Of a stretch of DNA of 64,000 nt, positions 50,458 to 60,061 are shown in pieces (position 1 is the first letter of the stretch; every line of letters starts with the position of its first letter). The translations under genes and the position numbers were made by a program. Source of the stretch: an uncultured Bacteroides sp. (GTDB lineage: Bacteria; Bacteroidota; Bacteroidia; Bacteroidales; Bacteroidaceae); the NCBI GenBank assembly GCA_900766005.1, contig CAAFTU010000042.1:1-64000 (forward strand). The letters run 5' to 3'. A model generated the notes under the pieces. It saw only the letters and a list, made by a program, of their open reading frames with translations. It was not told the DNA's origin and searched no databases.

Positions 50458-53052
50458 TCAGTTTTTGAAATCAAGCCCGTTGCCTGAAGCATTTACATCC
50501 ACGATAATGGCTTTGCTACGGTCCACTTCCTGCGCCAGCAGCTTCTTCGACAAGTCATTCAGCAGATAGCGCTGGATAGCTCGTTTCACCGGACGGGCAC
50601 CAAACTCGGGATCAAAGCCCACTTCGGATAAGAAGTTTACAGCACCTTCTGTCAGTTGCAGAGCGACTCCGTTGCCGGCAAGCATCTTCTGTACGCTTTG
50701 AATCTGCAGGAGGACAATTTGTTTGATCTCTTTTTCTGTGAGCGGCAAGAACATGATTGTTTCATCGATACGGTTGAGGAATTCCGGACGAATGGTCTTT
50801 TTCAGCATATTCATCACTTCCGTTTTCGTCTCTTCTACTACCTGTTCCTTGTTGGCACTGTTCAGCTTTTCCATTTGACTTTGTATATAGGAGCTACCCA
50901 TATTGGACGTCATAATGATGATGGTGTTCTTGAAATTGACCACTCTGCCCTTGTTGTCGGTCAGACGTCCGTCATCCAGTACTTGCAGCAGGATGTTGAA
51001 TACATCCGGATGGGCTTTTTCGATTTCATCAAACAGCACCACAGAGTATGGTTTCCTTCTGATAGCTTCTGTCAATTGTCCGCCTTCATCGTAGCCCACG
51101 TATCCCGGAGGCGCTCCAACCAGTCGTGACACACTGTGTTTCTCCTGGTATTCACTCATGTCGATTCGAGTCATCATGGTCTCGTCGTCAAACAGAAATT
51201 CTGCCAGTGCCTTGGCCAGTTCGGTTTTACCTACACCAGTCGTACCGAGGAAGATAAAGGAACCGATGGGGCGTTTGGGATCTTGCAATCCGGCACGGCT
51301 CCGGCGCACGGCATCAGCTACTGCTTCAATCGCTTCATCTTGGCCGATTACTCTTTTGTGGAGTTCTTCTTCCAAGTGCAGCAGTTTGTCTTTCTCGCTT
51401 TGCAGCATTTTGCTTACCGGAATACCCGTCCACCGGGATACGACATCTGCAATGTCTTCTGCATCCACTTCCTCTTTTATCATGGCTTTGTCACCCTGCA
51501 TGTCTCGCAGTTGCTGCTGTGTGGCTTCAATCTCTTTGTCCAATGCCTGCAGTTTGCCATAACGAATTTCGGCTACTTTTCCGTAGTCACCTTCCCGTTC
51601 GGCTTTCTCGGCTTCAAACTTCAGGTTTTCTATCTCTACCTTATTCTGCTGGATTTTGTCCATCAGCGTCTTTTCGCTCTGCCATTTGGCTTTGAACGAT
51701 TTCTCCTGTTCCTTCAGCTCAGCCAGCTCCTTGCCGATCTGTTCCAGTTTCGGTTGGTCATTCTCGCGTTTGATAGCCTCCCGTTCAATCTCCAACTGTT
51801 TGATTTTGCGGGATATCTCATCCAATTCTTCCGGTACGGAATCCACTTCCATTCTCAGTTTGGCTGCAGCTTCATCCATCAGGTCAATGGCCTTGTCGGG
51901 CAAGAAACGGTCGGTGATATACCGGCTGCTCAGTTCCACGGCAGCAATAATGGCATCGTCTTTGATACGTACGTGGTGATGGTTCTCGTAGCGTTCCTTC
52001 AGTCCACGCAGGATGGAAATCGTACTCAGGTTGTCCGGTTCGTCCACCTGTACAATTTGGAATCGCCGTTCCAGTGCCTTGTCCTTTTCGAAGTATTTCT
52101 GATATTCGTCCAAGGTCGTGGCACCGATGGAACGCAGTTCGCCACGCGCCAGGGCCGGTTTCAGGATGTTGGCTGCATCCATAGCACCTTCTCCCTTTCC
52201 GGCACCCACCAAGGTATGGATTTCATCGATGAAGAGAATGATGTCGCCGTTTGACTTCTTCACTTCATTGACAACAGACTTCAGTCGTTCTTCAAACTCA
52301 CCTTTGTATTTGGCACCAGCCACAAGCGCACCCATGTCCAATGAGTACACCTGCTTGTTTTTCAGGTTTTCCGGTACGTCTCCGCGCAGGATACGATGTG
52401 CCAGTCCCTCTACGATGGCTGTCTTACCTGTACCCGGTTCACCAATCAATATCGGATTGTTTTTCGTACGGCGGCTCAAAATCTGCAACACCCGTCGTAT
52501 TTCTTCGTCTCGTCCGATGACAGGGTCCAGTTTGCCGCTCCGGGCTGCTTCGTTCAGGTTGATAGCGTATTTTTCGAGCGACTGATACGTATCTTCACTC
52601 GATTGAGAAGTGACCTTTTCGCCTTTTCTCAATTCAGTGATGGCATTCCGTAATTCCTTTTCTGTCATGCCGGCATCTTTCAGAATTGTTGCTACCGTGC
52701 TTCTCACAGTGAGCAGTGCCAAAATAATATGTTCCAGCGAGACAAATTCGTCTCCCATTTCCTTGGCATACTGCAATGCTTTTTGCAGCACTTCGTTTGC
52801 TTCCCTGCTCAGATACGGCTCACCTCCGGAAACTTTCGGCAGCGAGTCAATCTGCTTGTCCACAACAAGTGCTACTTGAGGTCCGTTCATTCCCAGTTTT
52901 TGGAAGATGAAGTTGGTCACATTTTCGCCCACTTTCATCACTCCATGCAAGATGTGAACAGGTTCAATGGCCTGTTGTCCCCGGCTTTGTACCAGGTTCA
53001 CGGCTTCCTGCACCGCCTCTTGCGATTTGATTGTAAAATTGTTAAAGTTCAT
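50458..53052 (-). CDS. clpB: ATP-dependent disaggregase ClpB
   Basis: 864 aa from the ATG at 53052; an in-frame Met 10 codons earlier is less likely because an AAGGAG site precedes 53052. N domain 1-145; first AAA+ domain with Walker A GEPGTGKTAI and Walker B ILFIDEIHTLV; the long coiled-coil middle domain (about 400-540) that distinguishes ClpB from ClpA/C; second AAA+ domain with FLGTTGVGKTELAK and VLFDEIEKAH. It extracts proteins from aggregates with DnaK. It stands alone on the minus strand and no CIRCE-type or sigma-32-type element is visible. Confidence 0.97.
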   Translation of the reverse strand: MNFNNFTIKSQEAVQEAVNLVQSRGQQAIEPVHILHGVMKVGENVTNFIFQKLGMNGPQVALVVDKQIDSLPKVSGGEPYLSREANEVLQKALQYAKEMGDEFVSLEHIILALLTVRSTVATILKDAGMTEKELRNAITELRKGEKVTSQSSEDTYQSLEKYAINLNEAARSGKLDPVIGRDEEIRRVLQILSRRTKNNPILIGEPGTGKTAIVEGLAHRILRGDVPENLKNKQVYSLDMGALVAGAKYKGEFEERLKSVVNEVKKSNGDIILFIDEIHTLVGAGKGEGAMDAANILKPALARGELRSIGATTLDEYQKYFEKDKALERRFQIVQVDEPDNLSTISILRGLKERYENHHHVRIKDDAIIAAVELSSRYITDRFLPDKAIDLMDEAAAKLRMEVDSVPEELDEISRKIKQLEIEREAIKRENDQPKLEQIGKELAELKEQEKSFKAKWQSEKTLMDKIQQNKVEIENLKFEAEKAEREGDYGKVAEIRYGKLQALDKEIEATQQQLRDMQGDKAMIKEEVDAEDIADVVSRWTGIPVSKMLQSEKDKLLHLEEELHKRVIGQDEAIEAVADAVRRSRAGLQDPKRPIGSFIFLGTTGVGKTELAKALAEFLFDDETMMTRIDMSEYQEKHSVSRLVGAPPGYVGYDEGGQLTEAIRRKPYSVVLFDEIEKAHPDVFNILLQVLDDGRLTDNKGRVVNFKNTIIIMTSNMGSSYIQSQMEKLNSANKEQVVEETKTEVMNMLKKTIRPEFLNRIDETIMFLPLTEKEIKQIVLLQIQSVQKMLAGNGVALQLTEGAVNFLSEVGFDPEFGARPVKRAIQRYLLNDLSKKLLAQEVDRSKAIIVDVNASGNGLDFKN

Positions 53053-53331
53053 ATTGTGGTCTCCTTTCTTTTTTCTGTTCATTTATAACACTTCTGAGGG
53101 TGCAAAAGATTTGCCAATGTGTAAAATATGACAAAATAGCATGAATATTAAGCAGTTACAGACAATTTGTCGTGCTGTTTATAGGAAAACTGACGATTTT
53201 ACCGGTCATATGAAAACAGATATAAAAGGTTTGTTGTATCTTTACCCCCGTGTAAGAGAAGGCATGCTCAAAGGATGTGTGTATGTGCTTTTTACATTGG
53301 TATTGAAATGTTGTTCTTAATATAATATGGT

Positions 53332-53916
53332 ATGAATAGTAAACCACAGATTAAATTGGCCGAAACCGTTGTACTTGTAGATGCGAGTTATTTGAATTTT
53401 GTCGTATCCTATATGAAAGGATTCTATGAAAAAGTATTGGGACGTGTCTTGCAGGATATGGATGTTTCTATTTGGGCCACTTGTCTTACGTTGGATGCCG
53501 GAATTAAGGAAGGTGCCAATGATATACAGTTTTTGTTTGTTTACGACAACACACACCCTTCTCTGGTGCATGCCATTCCTTCTGATTTGACGAAAGACTT
53601 GAACGGTGTTGCGTTTCGGTGTCCCTATGGAGAGTATTCGTTTGCCAGTGTACCTACCGAAGGTATGGTGACTCGTGAAGAACTGTTTTTAGATCTGCTG
53701 TCCATCGTTGCCGATTCGGCTGATGTGAAGCGCATTCTGGTGGTCGGCTTTCAAGAGGAATACGGTGAGAAACTGGTTGCTGCATTGAATGAGATCAAAG
53801 GCAAAGATGTGATACAGTTTCTGATAGGTGCGCCTGCAAGTGCGGACAATTACCGTTGGGATACCCTGGCTTATCCTGTCATGCAGGCGTTGGGCATCCG
53901 CGGCGACGAAATCTGA
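53332..53916 (+). CDS. Conserved Bacteroidales protein of unknown function
   Basis: 194 aa, no signal peptide or membrane helix. Recognisable pieces are VVLVDASYLNFVVSYMKGFYEKVLGR, LAYPVMQALGIRGDEI at the C-terminus and a central LGVAFRCPYGEYSFASV-like strand region, which are probably conserved in Bacteroidales (a DUF6621-like assignment from memory). No catalytic motif. It lies 52 bp upstream of the LysR gene in the same direction, so the two may share a message. Confidence 0.55.
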   Translation: MNSKPQIKLAETVVLVDASYLNFVVSYMKGFYEKVLGRVLQDMDVSIWATCLTLDAGIKEGANDIQFLFVYDNTHPSLVHAIPSDLTKDLNGVAFRCPYGEYSFASVPTEGMVTREELFLDLLSIVADSADVKRILVVGFQEEYGEKLVAALNEIKGKDVIQFLIGAPASADNYRWDTLAYPVMQALGIRGDEI

Positions 53917-53968
53917 TTCGTAACCGCTTCTCCTCCGTTTTTATATCCATCTGTCAATCTGTACGCTT

Positions 53969-54862
53969 ATGTCTGATTTCCGTCTGAAAGTATTTCAAAG
54001 TGTGGCCAAGAATCTAAGCTTTACCAAAGCTTCGCAAGAGCTGTTTGTCAGCCAACCTGCCATCACCAAGCATATCCGTGAGTTGGAGAGTTGCTATCAA
54101 GTGCGCCTGTTCAACCGGCAGGGGAGTAAAATATCACTGACTGATGCCGGTGAACTGTTGCTGAAGCATTGTGAAAAAATACTGGAGGACTATAAGCAGT
54201 TGGAATATGAGATGCACTTGCAGCATAATGAATGTATGGGGGAGTTGAAGTTGGGTGCCAGTACCACGATTGCTCAGTACGTGCTTCCTCTTTTGCTGGG
54301 CCGTTTCATTGCTAAGTTTCCGCATGTCGACCTGTCGTTGATGAGTGGAAATTCGCGTGAGGTGGAAACGGCTTTGCAAGAGAATCGTATCGATTTGGGG
54401 TTTGTTGAAGGTATTTTTCGTCTGCCTAATCTGAAATATACCCTGTTTCTGAAAGACGAACTGGTGGCTGTAGTGCCGGTGCACAGCCGGTTGAAGCTTC
54501 CGGATGAAATTACTCCGGAGTGCTTGACAGACATTCCTCTGGTGTTGCGTGAACGGGGATCCGGTACGTTGGATGTGTTTGAGAGGGCTTTGCTTCATCA
54601 TAATCTTAAACTGTCTTCTTTGAATGTGCTGATGTATCTGGGAAGTACCGAGAGTATCAAGCTTTTTATTGAAAATACCGACTGTATGGGAATCGTTTCT
54701 ATCCGTTCGGTTCATAAAGAATTGGCTGCAGGCGTTCTGCGGGTTATCGATATCAAGGGAATGCCTATGCAGCGTGAATTCAACTTTGTACAGTTGCAAG
54801 GGCAGGAGGGGGGACTTTCCTCCGTTTTTATGCGTTTTGCATCCCATCACGTTCCTTTTTGA
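53969..54862 (+). CDS. LysR-family transcriptional regulator
   Basis: 297 aa, the usual length. The N-terminal winged helix-turn-helix (KVFQSVAKNLSFTKASQELFVSQPAITKHIRELE, LFNRQGSKISLTDAGELLL) binds DNA; residues about 90-297 form the periplasmic-binding-like effector domain (LGASTTIAQYVLPLLLGRF, DLGFVEG, LVAVVPVHSRL). Regulators of this shape control nearby divergent or downstream operons. The neighbours do not suggest a ligand. Confidence 0.93.
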   Translation: MSDFRLKVFQSVAKNLSFTKASQELFVSQPAITKHIRELESCYQVRLFNRQGSKISLTDAGELLLKHCEKILEDYKQLEYEMHLQHNECMGELKLGASTTIAQYVLPLLLGRFIAKFPHVDLSLMSGNSREVETALQENRIDLGFVEGIFRLPNLKYTLFLKDELVAVVPVHSRLKLPDEITPECLTDIPLVLRERGSGTLDVFERALLHHNLKLSSLNVLMYLGSTESIKLFIENTDCMGIVSIRSVHKELAAGVLRVIDIKGMPMQREFNFVQLQGQEGGLSSVFMRFASHHVPF

Positions 54863-55008
54863 TTGTTGGAGGTGACTTTTTATAAAATGTAACACAAATG
54901 TAAAGTCTGGTACTTTTTACAAACCGAAGTTGGTATTCTGATGTCTGATGAAATAAAGTTGTAACATGTGTGTCGTTCCTTTGCAGCCAACAAGGAATTT
55001 GACATATT

Positions 55009-57072
55009 ATGGTACAAAAAAAGAAAGAAAATCCCTATTTGGAACGGGATTTCAGTTGGATGTATTTCAACCGGCGTATTTTACAAGAGGCTACGCGTCC
55101 TCATGTCCCGCTATTGGAGCGAATGTCGTTTTTAGGCATCTATTCCAATAATCTGGATGAGTTTTTTAGGGTTCGGATGGCTTCGCAGAGCCGCATAGCC
55201 GAATGTATGGATAAAACGGCTTCGCGTGAGCGCGAACATGCCCGTAAAATCATCAAGCAAATAGGTAAACTGAATGCACGTTATGTGAAAGAGTATTCGG
55301 ATGCTGTGCATCAGGTTATCAGTGAATTGAATAAGGAAAACATCTGTCTGCTATCGGATACTGACTTGACTCCCGAACAGTTGTCTTTCATTCAGACTTA
55401 TTATAAGGAGCAGTTGAGCGGTTCCATCGTTCCGATTTGGTTTTCGGCTGTCAAACTGCTCGATTGTGAGAACGACGAGAATATTTATCTGGCAGTCAAG
55501 GTGAGCCGTCAGCATCCGAAGGCAAGTTCCGATTATGCGTTTCTTGAACTTCCTGTCAGTGTGTGCGGGCGTTTTGTCCGTTTGCCCGATCAGGATGGAA
55601 AAAGTTATCTGATGTATCTTGATGATGTCATCCGTTGTTCTCTTCCTCTGGTATTTGAAGGACTGGGTTATACTGATTTTGAAGCGTATGCCTTCAAGTT
55701 TACCCGCGATGCCGAAATGGAAATCGACAATGATTTGCGTACAGGCATGCTGCAGAAGATCTCCAAAGGGGTGAAAAGTCGCCGCCGAGGTGAGCCGCTC
55801 CGCTTTCTTTACGACAGTGAAATGCCAAAGGATTTGTTGAAACGTCTGCTGAAGAAGCTCGATCTGGACAGTTTGGATACGGTGCTCGAGAGTGGAAGGT
55901 ATCAGAATCACAAGGATTTGATGCGTTTTCCTGATTGCGGACGTAAAAATTTGAAGTATCCGGCTTGGCCTTCTATTCTGAAAAAGGAACTGGATGGCCC
56001 AGACAGTATTCTGCATAAGATTCAGGAGAACGATCGTTTTATTCATGTTCCTTTTCATCATTTTGACTCCTTTATCCGCGTGCTTCAAGAAGCAGCAGTG
56101 AGTAAACAGGTGGCCAGTATAAAAATTACGCTCTATCGGTTGGCCAAGGAATCCAAAGTGGTAAAAGCATTGATTGGTGCGGCCCGCAACGGTAAAAAAG
56201 TAACGGTGGTCATCGAACTGCTTGCCCGCTTTGATGAGGCTTCCAACATTGACTGGTCGAAGAAGATGCAGGATGCAGGGATTAAGGTGATTTTCGGGGT
56301 TGAAGGATTAAAAGTACACTCCAAGATTACCTATATCGGCATGAAAACGGGTCGGGATATTGCTTGTATCAGTACGGGAAATTTCCATGAAGGCAATGCC
56401 CGTATGTATACGGACTGTATGCTGATGACTGCTTCCTCTCATTTGGTGAAGGAGGTCAATACGGTGTTTGATTTTATTGAGCGTCCTTATAGCCCGGTGA
56501 AGTTCAAAGATTTGCTGGTGTCTCCCAATGATATGAAGAAAAAGTTCCTGACGCTTATTGACAATGAAATAAAAAATAAGAGAAACGGAAAGCCGGCTTA
56601 TATTCAAATCAAGGTTAATCATATCACTGATCCGGATATCGTAAATAAACTTTATGAAGCTTCACAGGCTGGTGTGGATGTGGATTTGGTGGTACGGGGT
56701 AACTGTTCGCTGGTGCCAGGTATTCCTGGTGTGAGCAGCCACATTCGTATTCATGGCATTATCGACCGTTATCTGGAGCATTCGCGTATCTTTATTTTTG
56801 CAGACGGTGGAGAAGAGAAAGTGTTCATCGGTTCAGCCGATTGGATGCCGCGTAACTTGGATCATCGTATTGAGGTGATAGCGCCTATTTACGATCCTGC
56901 TATCAAAGGCGAGATGAAACGCATTGTGGAATACGGTCTGAAGGATACGCTGCAGGGACGTATTGTGGATGGTAAGGGTGGAAATGAATTTTGGACATCC
57001 GATGAGGTGACCCCTTTCCGTTCGCAGGAAGCGCTCTATAATTATTATGCTGCTGTAAATGAAGAAGAATAA
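55009..57072 (+). CDS. ppk1: Polyphosphate kinase 1
   Basis: 687 aa. Makes polyphosphate from ATP reversibly through a phosphohistidine. N domain, head domain and two PLD-like C domains are visible; KVHSKITYIG carries the phosphorylated His, and DYFSWMYFN-like ERDFSWMYFNRRIL starts the N domain. Also ISTGNFHEGNARMYTDCMLMT and IFIGSADWMPRNLDHRIE. It overlaps the ppx/gppA gene by 14 bp, giving a ppk-ppx operon that both makes and degrades polyphosphate. Confidence 0.97.
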   Translation: MVQKKKENPYLERDFSWMYFNRRILQEATRPHVPLLERMSFLGIYSNNLDEFFRVRMASQSRIAECMDKTASREREHARKIIKQIGKLNARYVKEYSDAVHQVISELNKENICLLSDTDLTPEQLSFIQTYYKEQLSGSIVPIWFSAVKLLDCENDENIYLAVKVSRQHPKASSDYAFLELPVSVCGRFVRLPDQDGKSYLMYLDDVIRCSLPLVFEGLGYTDFEAYAFKFTRDAEMEIDNDLRTGMLQKISKGVKSRRRGEPLRFLYDSEMPKDLLKRLLKKLDLDSLDTVLESGRYQNHKDLMRFPDCGRKNLKYPAWPSILKKELDGPDSILHKIQENDRFIHVPFHHFDSFIRVLQEAAVSKQVASIKITLYRLAKESKVVKALIGAARNGKKVTVVIELLARFDEASNIDWSKKMQDAGIKVIFGVEGLKVHSKITYIGMKTGRDIACISTGNFHEGNARMYTDCMLMTASSHLVKEVNTVFDFIERPYSPVKFKDLLVSPNDMKKKFLTLIDNEIKNKRNGKPAYIQIKVNHITDPDIVNKLYEASQAGVDVDLVVRGNCSLVPGIPGVSSHIRIHGIIDRYLEHSRIFIFADGGEEKVFIGSADWMPRNLDHRIEVIAPIYDPAIKGEMKRIVEYGLKDTLQGRIVDGKGGNEFWTSDEVTPFRSQEALYNYYAAVNEEE

Positions 57073-58030
57073 AAAAAGTAATCCATTAACTATGATAACA
57101 AAAGGATTAAAGGTGCCCGACAGTGGAACCAATTATGCAGCCATCGATATTGGTTCGAATGCCGTACGTTTATTGATTAAGCATGTGGAAAAAGATAGCA
57201 ATGGGGTTCCACATTTTTCGAAGGTCTTGCTTTTGCGTATTCCACTTCGTTTGGGATTTGATGTGTTTGCCATGGGCAAGATTTCGGAGCAGAAAGAAAA
57301 AAATCTCATCCGGCTGATGAAATCATATCGCCATATCATGAAAATATACGATGTGGACAGCTATCGTGCCTGTGCCACGTCGGCTATGCGTGATGCTGCA
57401 AACGGCATGCAAATCATTAAGTACATCCGGAAGAAGACGGATATCAAGATTGACATCATCGATGGGCAGGAAGAGGCCAGAATGATATACAACAATCACA
57501 TTGAACAGTTGGAAGACCGTACGGGGAATTATATGTATGTGGATGTGGGAGGCGGCAGCACTGAAATCAACCTGCTTTCGCAGGGCGAACTGGTGTGTAG
57601 CCGGTCGTACAATATTGGTACGGTGCGCATTCTAAATCAGGCGGTGAAGGATAGTGAATGGCAGCGTTTGAAAGACGATATGGCCGCGTTGGCATTGTCG
57701 TATTCTCAGATTAACATCATCGGTTCGGGCGGGAATATCAACAAACTGTATCGGCTGGCTGATAAAAAAGACAAGAAGCAGAAGCGGATGACGGTGGATA
57801 CCCTTCGTCAGCTCTATGATTCGCTGAAGGTGCTTACGGTGGAAGAGCGTATGGAACAGTATGGTCTGAAGCCCGACCGCGCGGATGTGATTGTGCCTGC
57901 CGGAACGATTTTTCTGACAATCGCAGACTTAATTCAGGCTGCTTTTATCTACGTACCGGTGATTGGCTTGTCGGATGGTATCATTGATAATTTGTATGTC
58001 AATGATGTCATTGACAGTCGTGTGGTTTGA
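57059..58030 (+). CDS. Ppx/GppA-family phosphatase
   Basis: 323 aa. Ribonuclease-H-like ASKHA ATPase fold: AAIDIGSNAVRLLI (phosphate 1 loop), CATSAMRDAANG, IIDGQEEARMIY and YMYVDVGGGSTEINLLS (phosphate 2 loop), then INIIGSGGNINKLYRL. It hydrolyses exopolyphosphate or pppGpp; domains III-IV of full-length Ppx are absent, so it is the short form. The Met at 57059 overlaps ppk1; a second Met at 57092 is an alternative. Confidence 0.93.
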   Translation: MKKNKKSNPLTMITKGLKVPDSGTNYAAIDIGSNAVRLLIKHVEKDSNGVPHFSKVLLLRIPLRLGFDVFAMGKISEQKEKNLIRLMKSYRHIMKIYDVDSYRACATSAMRDAANGMQIIKYIRKKTDIKIDIIDGQEEARMIYNNHIEQLEDRTGNYMYVDVGGGSTEINLLSQGELVCSRSYNIGTVRILNQAVKDSEWQRLKDDMAALALSYSQINIIGSGGNINKLYRLADKKDKKQKRMTVDTLRQLYDSLKVLTVEERMEQYGLKPDRADVIVPAGTIFLTIADLIQAAFIYVPVIGLSDGIIDNLYVNDVIDSRVV

Positions 58031-58071
58031 ACTTTGTGATTTTCTTTATTCATCCATAAGATTTAATTTCG

Positions 58072-58079
58072 TACCTTTG
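58072..58079 (+). promoter_or_regulatory. -7 element of the DUF4250 gene
   Basis: TACCTTTG, 26 bp before the ATG at 58105; no exact TTTG at 19-21 bp upstream. Confidence 0.55.
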
Positions 58080-58104
58080 CGGCCGGTTAAAAAGATTGTA
58101 GATT

Positions 58105-58281
58105 ATGGAATTGCCAAAGGATCCGATGATGCTGTTCAGTGTCATCAATATGAAATTACGTGATTGCTATGCATCACTGGATGAATTGTGTGAAGATTTA
58201 AATGTCGATAAGGACGAAATTGTGAATCAATTGAAAGCTGTCGGTTTCGAATACAGTGCCGAACACAACAAGTTCTGGTAA
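58105..58281 (+). CDS. DUF4250-family small protein (58 aa)
   Basis: 58 aa, MELPKDPMMLFSVINMKLRD at the start and a helical LCEDLNVDKDEIVNQLKAVG, then a C-terminal EYSAEHNKFW. This is the complete DUF4250 domain, a short protein in Bacteroidetes and Firmicutes whose predicted fold is a small helix-turn-helix-like bundle. Function unknown. It is preceded by a -7 box, so it is expressed separately from ppx. Confidence 0.85.
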   Translation: MELPKDPMMLFSVINMKLRDCYASLDELCEDLNVDKDEIVNQLKAVGFEYSAEHNKFW

Positions 58282-58310
58282 TTTACTTGCCGTACTGCTG
58301 ACAGATAAGG

Positions 58311-58366
58311 AACAGAAGCGTTGCCGTGTCTTTTTTATAAGACTTTGGCAACGCTTTGCTTTTTTA
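58311..58366 (+). terminator. Terminator after the DUF4250 gene
   Basis: AAGCGTTGCC (58316-58325) and GGCAACGCTT (58347-58356) are perfect 10-bp arms; an inner GTCTT...AAGAC extends the stem. TTTTTT follows after TGC. Confidence 0.85.
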
Positions 58367-58429
58367 TTCTGTTTCCATTGCTTATATTTGTATTGCAACA
58401 AATTGATAAAACGATAAATACAATGTAAT

Positions 58430-58810
58430 ATGGGATGTTTATTGAATATTTTGTGGTTGTTATTCGGCGGTTTGGTCGTTGCAGTTGAATATGCGCTTAG
58501 CAGTCTGATTTTGATGCTGACAGTTGTAGGTATCCCTTTTGGATTGCAGACGATGAAACTGGCTGTTCTGGCTTTATGGCCGTTTGGCAAAAAAGTGGTG
58601 TATCGTAATGGCTCTGATGGCTGTTTGTCCTTGGGAATGAATATTCTGTGGATTTTGGTGGGAGGATTTTCCATTTGTCTTACTCATCTCGCTTTGGGCT
58701 TATTTTTGTGTATAACGATTGTGGGTATTCCTTTCGGAATGCAACATTTTAAAATGGCATCGCTGGCATTGACTCCTTTTGGAAAGGACATTGTCGATGA
58801 CGTAGCTTAA
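58430..58810 (+). CDS. YccF-domain membrane protein
   Basis: 126 aa. Two copies of the YccF domain: NILWLLFGGLVVAVEYALSS with VVGIPFGLQTMKLAVLALWPFG, then NILWILVGGFSICLTHLALG with IVGIPFGMQHFKMASLALTPFG. Each has one or two membrane helices followed by a conserved GIPFGxQxxKxxxLALxPFG. Inner membrane, function unknown. It is complete for the family and stands alone, with a terminator directly after. Confidence 0.93.
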   Translation: MGCLLNILWLLFGGLVVAVEYALSSLILMLTVVGIPFGLQTMKLAVLALWPFGKKVVYRNGSDGCLSLGMNILWILVGGFSICLTHLALGLFLCITIVGIPFGMQHFKMASLALTPFGKDIVDDVA

Positions 58811-58822
58811 CCGATACGGCAA

Positions 58823-58853
58823 AAGTGAGGGCTGTCTGCTCTCACTTATTTTT
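58823..58853 (+). terminator. Terminator of the yccF gene
   Basis: AAGTGAG (58823-58829) and CTCACTT (58841-58847) around 11 bases, followed by ATTTTT. Confidence 0.75.
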
Positions 58854-58862
58854 ATGGATGTG

Positions 58863-58957
58863 GATGTGTCAACGTTCCGTTTGGAGATATTTGCCTCTAC
58901 TATAGAGAGCTGTGGGTGTAATCTCTATATTGGGGAATCATGACACATCTTTTTTTA
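58863..58957 (+). ncRNA. Candidate structured RNA ending in a strong terminator
   Basis: GATGTGTCA (58863-58871) pairs with TGACACATC (58941-58949), which is followed by TTTTTTTAT. Inside are TTCC/GGAA, GGAGAT/ATCTCT (one G-U) and a terminal hairpin CTCTA-CTA-TAGAG, so the whole 87 nt can fold as one branched or stacked hairpin. No gene overlaps it. No dedicated promoter was identified; the preceding yccF terminator argues for separate transcription but does not prove it. It could also be a very long-stem terminator. Confidence 0.45.
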
Positions 58958-59133
58958 TCTTTCTTTTCTCTTCTTTTTCTTCTCTTGTTAATAAAAATAA
59001 AAATCCAAAATCTGCATTTAACTTCCTTCTTGATTCAGGTTCTAATTTACAAAGCATGCACGAAAAGGGTTGGCTTGTCTTTATGATGAGTGGGTGTTTC
59101 CCGACGTGATGTGTGAGATTAGAATCGTATTAC

Positions 59134-59673
59134 ATGATAGATGAAAAGATAATTCGTGAGACTTTTGCACTGGATGCTGAACGGGGATTCAAGTTGCTGA
59201 TGGACGCTTATCAGCAGTCTATATATCATTATATCCGCCGGCTGGTGGTTTCTCATGATGATGCTGAAGATGTGTTGCAAGAGGTCTTTATTCGTGTGTA
59301 TCGTCACTGGGGACAGTTCAGGGAGGATAGTTCGCTGTCTACCTGGATATATCGCATTGCCACAAACGAGAGTCTGCGTTGGCTGAATAGGCGTAGACAG
59401 GAAGGGGTGGTGTCGGCAGAGGATGTGCAGGAAGAACTGATGAATAAGTTGAAGGCATCCGATTATATTGATTATGAGAATGAGTTGGCGGTGAAGTTTC
59501 AAGAGGCTTTGCTGAGTTTGCCCGAAAAACAACGGCTGGTATTCAACTTGCGGTATTATGATGAACTGGATTATGAGGAAATAGCGCGGATATTGGATTG
59601 CAAGGTTGATACGTTGAAGGTAAACTACCATTACGCGAAGGAGAAAATAAAGGAGTATATTGTAAACAGATAG
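59134..59673 (+). CDS. ECF-type RNA polymerase sigma factor
   Basis: 179 aa from the ATG at 59134 (a GTG seven codons earlier is possible). Region 2 (FKLLMDAYQQSIYHYIRRLVVSHDDAEDVLQEVFIRVYRHW) contains the core-binding DAEDVLQEVF, and region 4 (ALLSLPEKQRLVFNLRYYDELDYEEIARILDCKVDTLKVNYHYAKEKIKEYI) recognises the -35 element. It starts a three-gene unit with an anti-sigma-like and a periplasmic protein. Confidence 0.95.
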   Translation: MIDEKIIRETFALDAERGFKLLMDAYQQSIYHYIRRLVVSHDDAEDVLQEVFIRVYRHWGQFREDSSLSTWIYRIATNESLRWLNRRRQEGVVSAEDVQEELMNKLKASDYIDYENELAVKFQEALLSLPEKQRLVFNLRYYDELDYEEIARILDCKVDTLKVNYHYAKEKIKEYIVNR

Positions 59674-59677
59674 GACA

Positions 59678-60034
59678 ATGGAAAAAGATTTTGATTTTGA
59701 TTCGATAGGTAAGCAGACGCCTTATGTTGTGCCTGACGGTTTTTTTGATTCTATGCAGCAGGAGGTGCTGACTCGTGTGGCAGCAGATCGCTCCAGATTA
59801 CAGAAAAGGAGACGGATGTTGTGGGGAGCGGTTGCCGTTGTGGCTTTGGTAGCCGGACTGTGCTTCCTTCCGTTTTTCCATTCTGCCGACAAGGCTCCAT
59901 TGCCGTCTGCTCGGGTCTTGGCGGTGGAAAACGGGACGGCTGTTGATCCGATTGATCAATGGATTAGTGAATTGTCGGATGAGGAGTTGGAAGAGCTCGT
60001 CAGCTTCTCTGAAAACGATATATTTTTAGATTAA
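59678..60034 (+). CDS. Putative anti-sigma factor, single-pass membrane protein
   Basis: 118 aa. Cytoplasmic N-terminus (FDFDSIGKQTPYVVPDGFFDSM), one membrane helix (MLWGAVAVVALVAGLCFLPFF), then an acidic periplasmic tail (LSDEELEELVSFSENDIFLD). It begins 4 bp after the sigma gene stop, so the two are co-translated. Size, topology and position fit an anti-sigma factor of Bacteroidetes ECF systems; no ZAS zinc motif is present. Confidence 0.7.
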   Translation: MEKDFDFDSIGKQTPYVVPDGFFDSMQQEVLTRVAADRSRLQKRRRMLWGAVAVVALVAGLCFLPFFHSADKAPLPSARVLAVENGTAVDPIDQWISELSDEELEELVSFSENDIFLD

Positions 60035-60061
60035 CTGTTTTAATTATTGATTTTAAACTGA

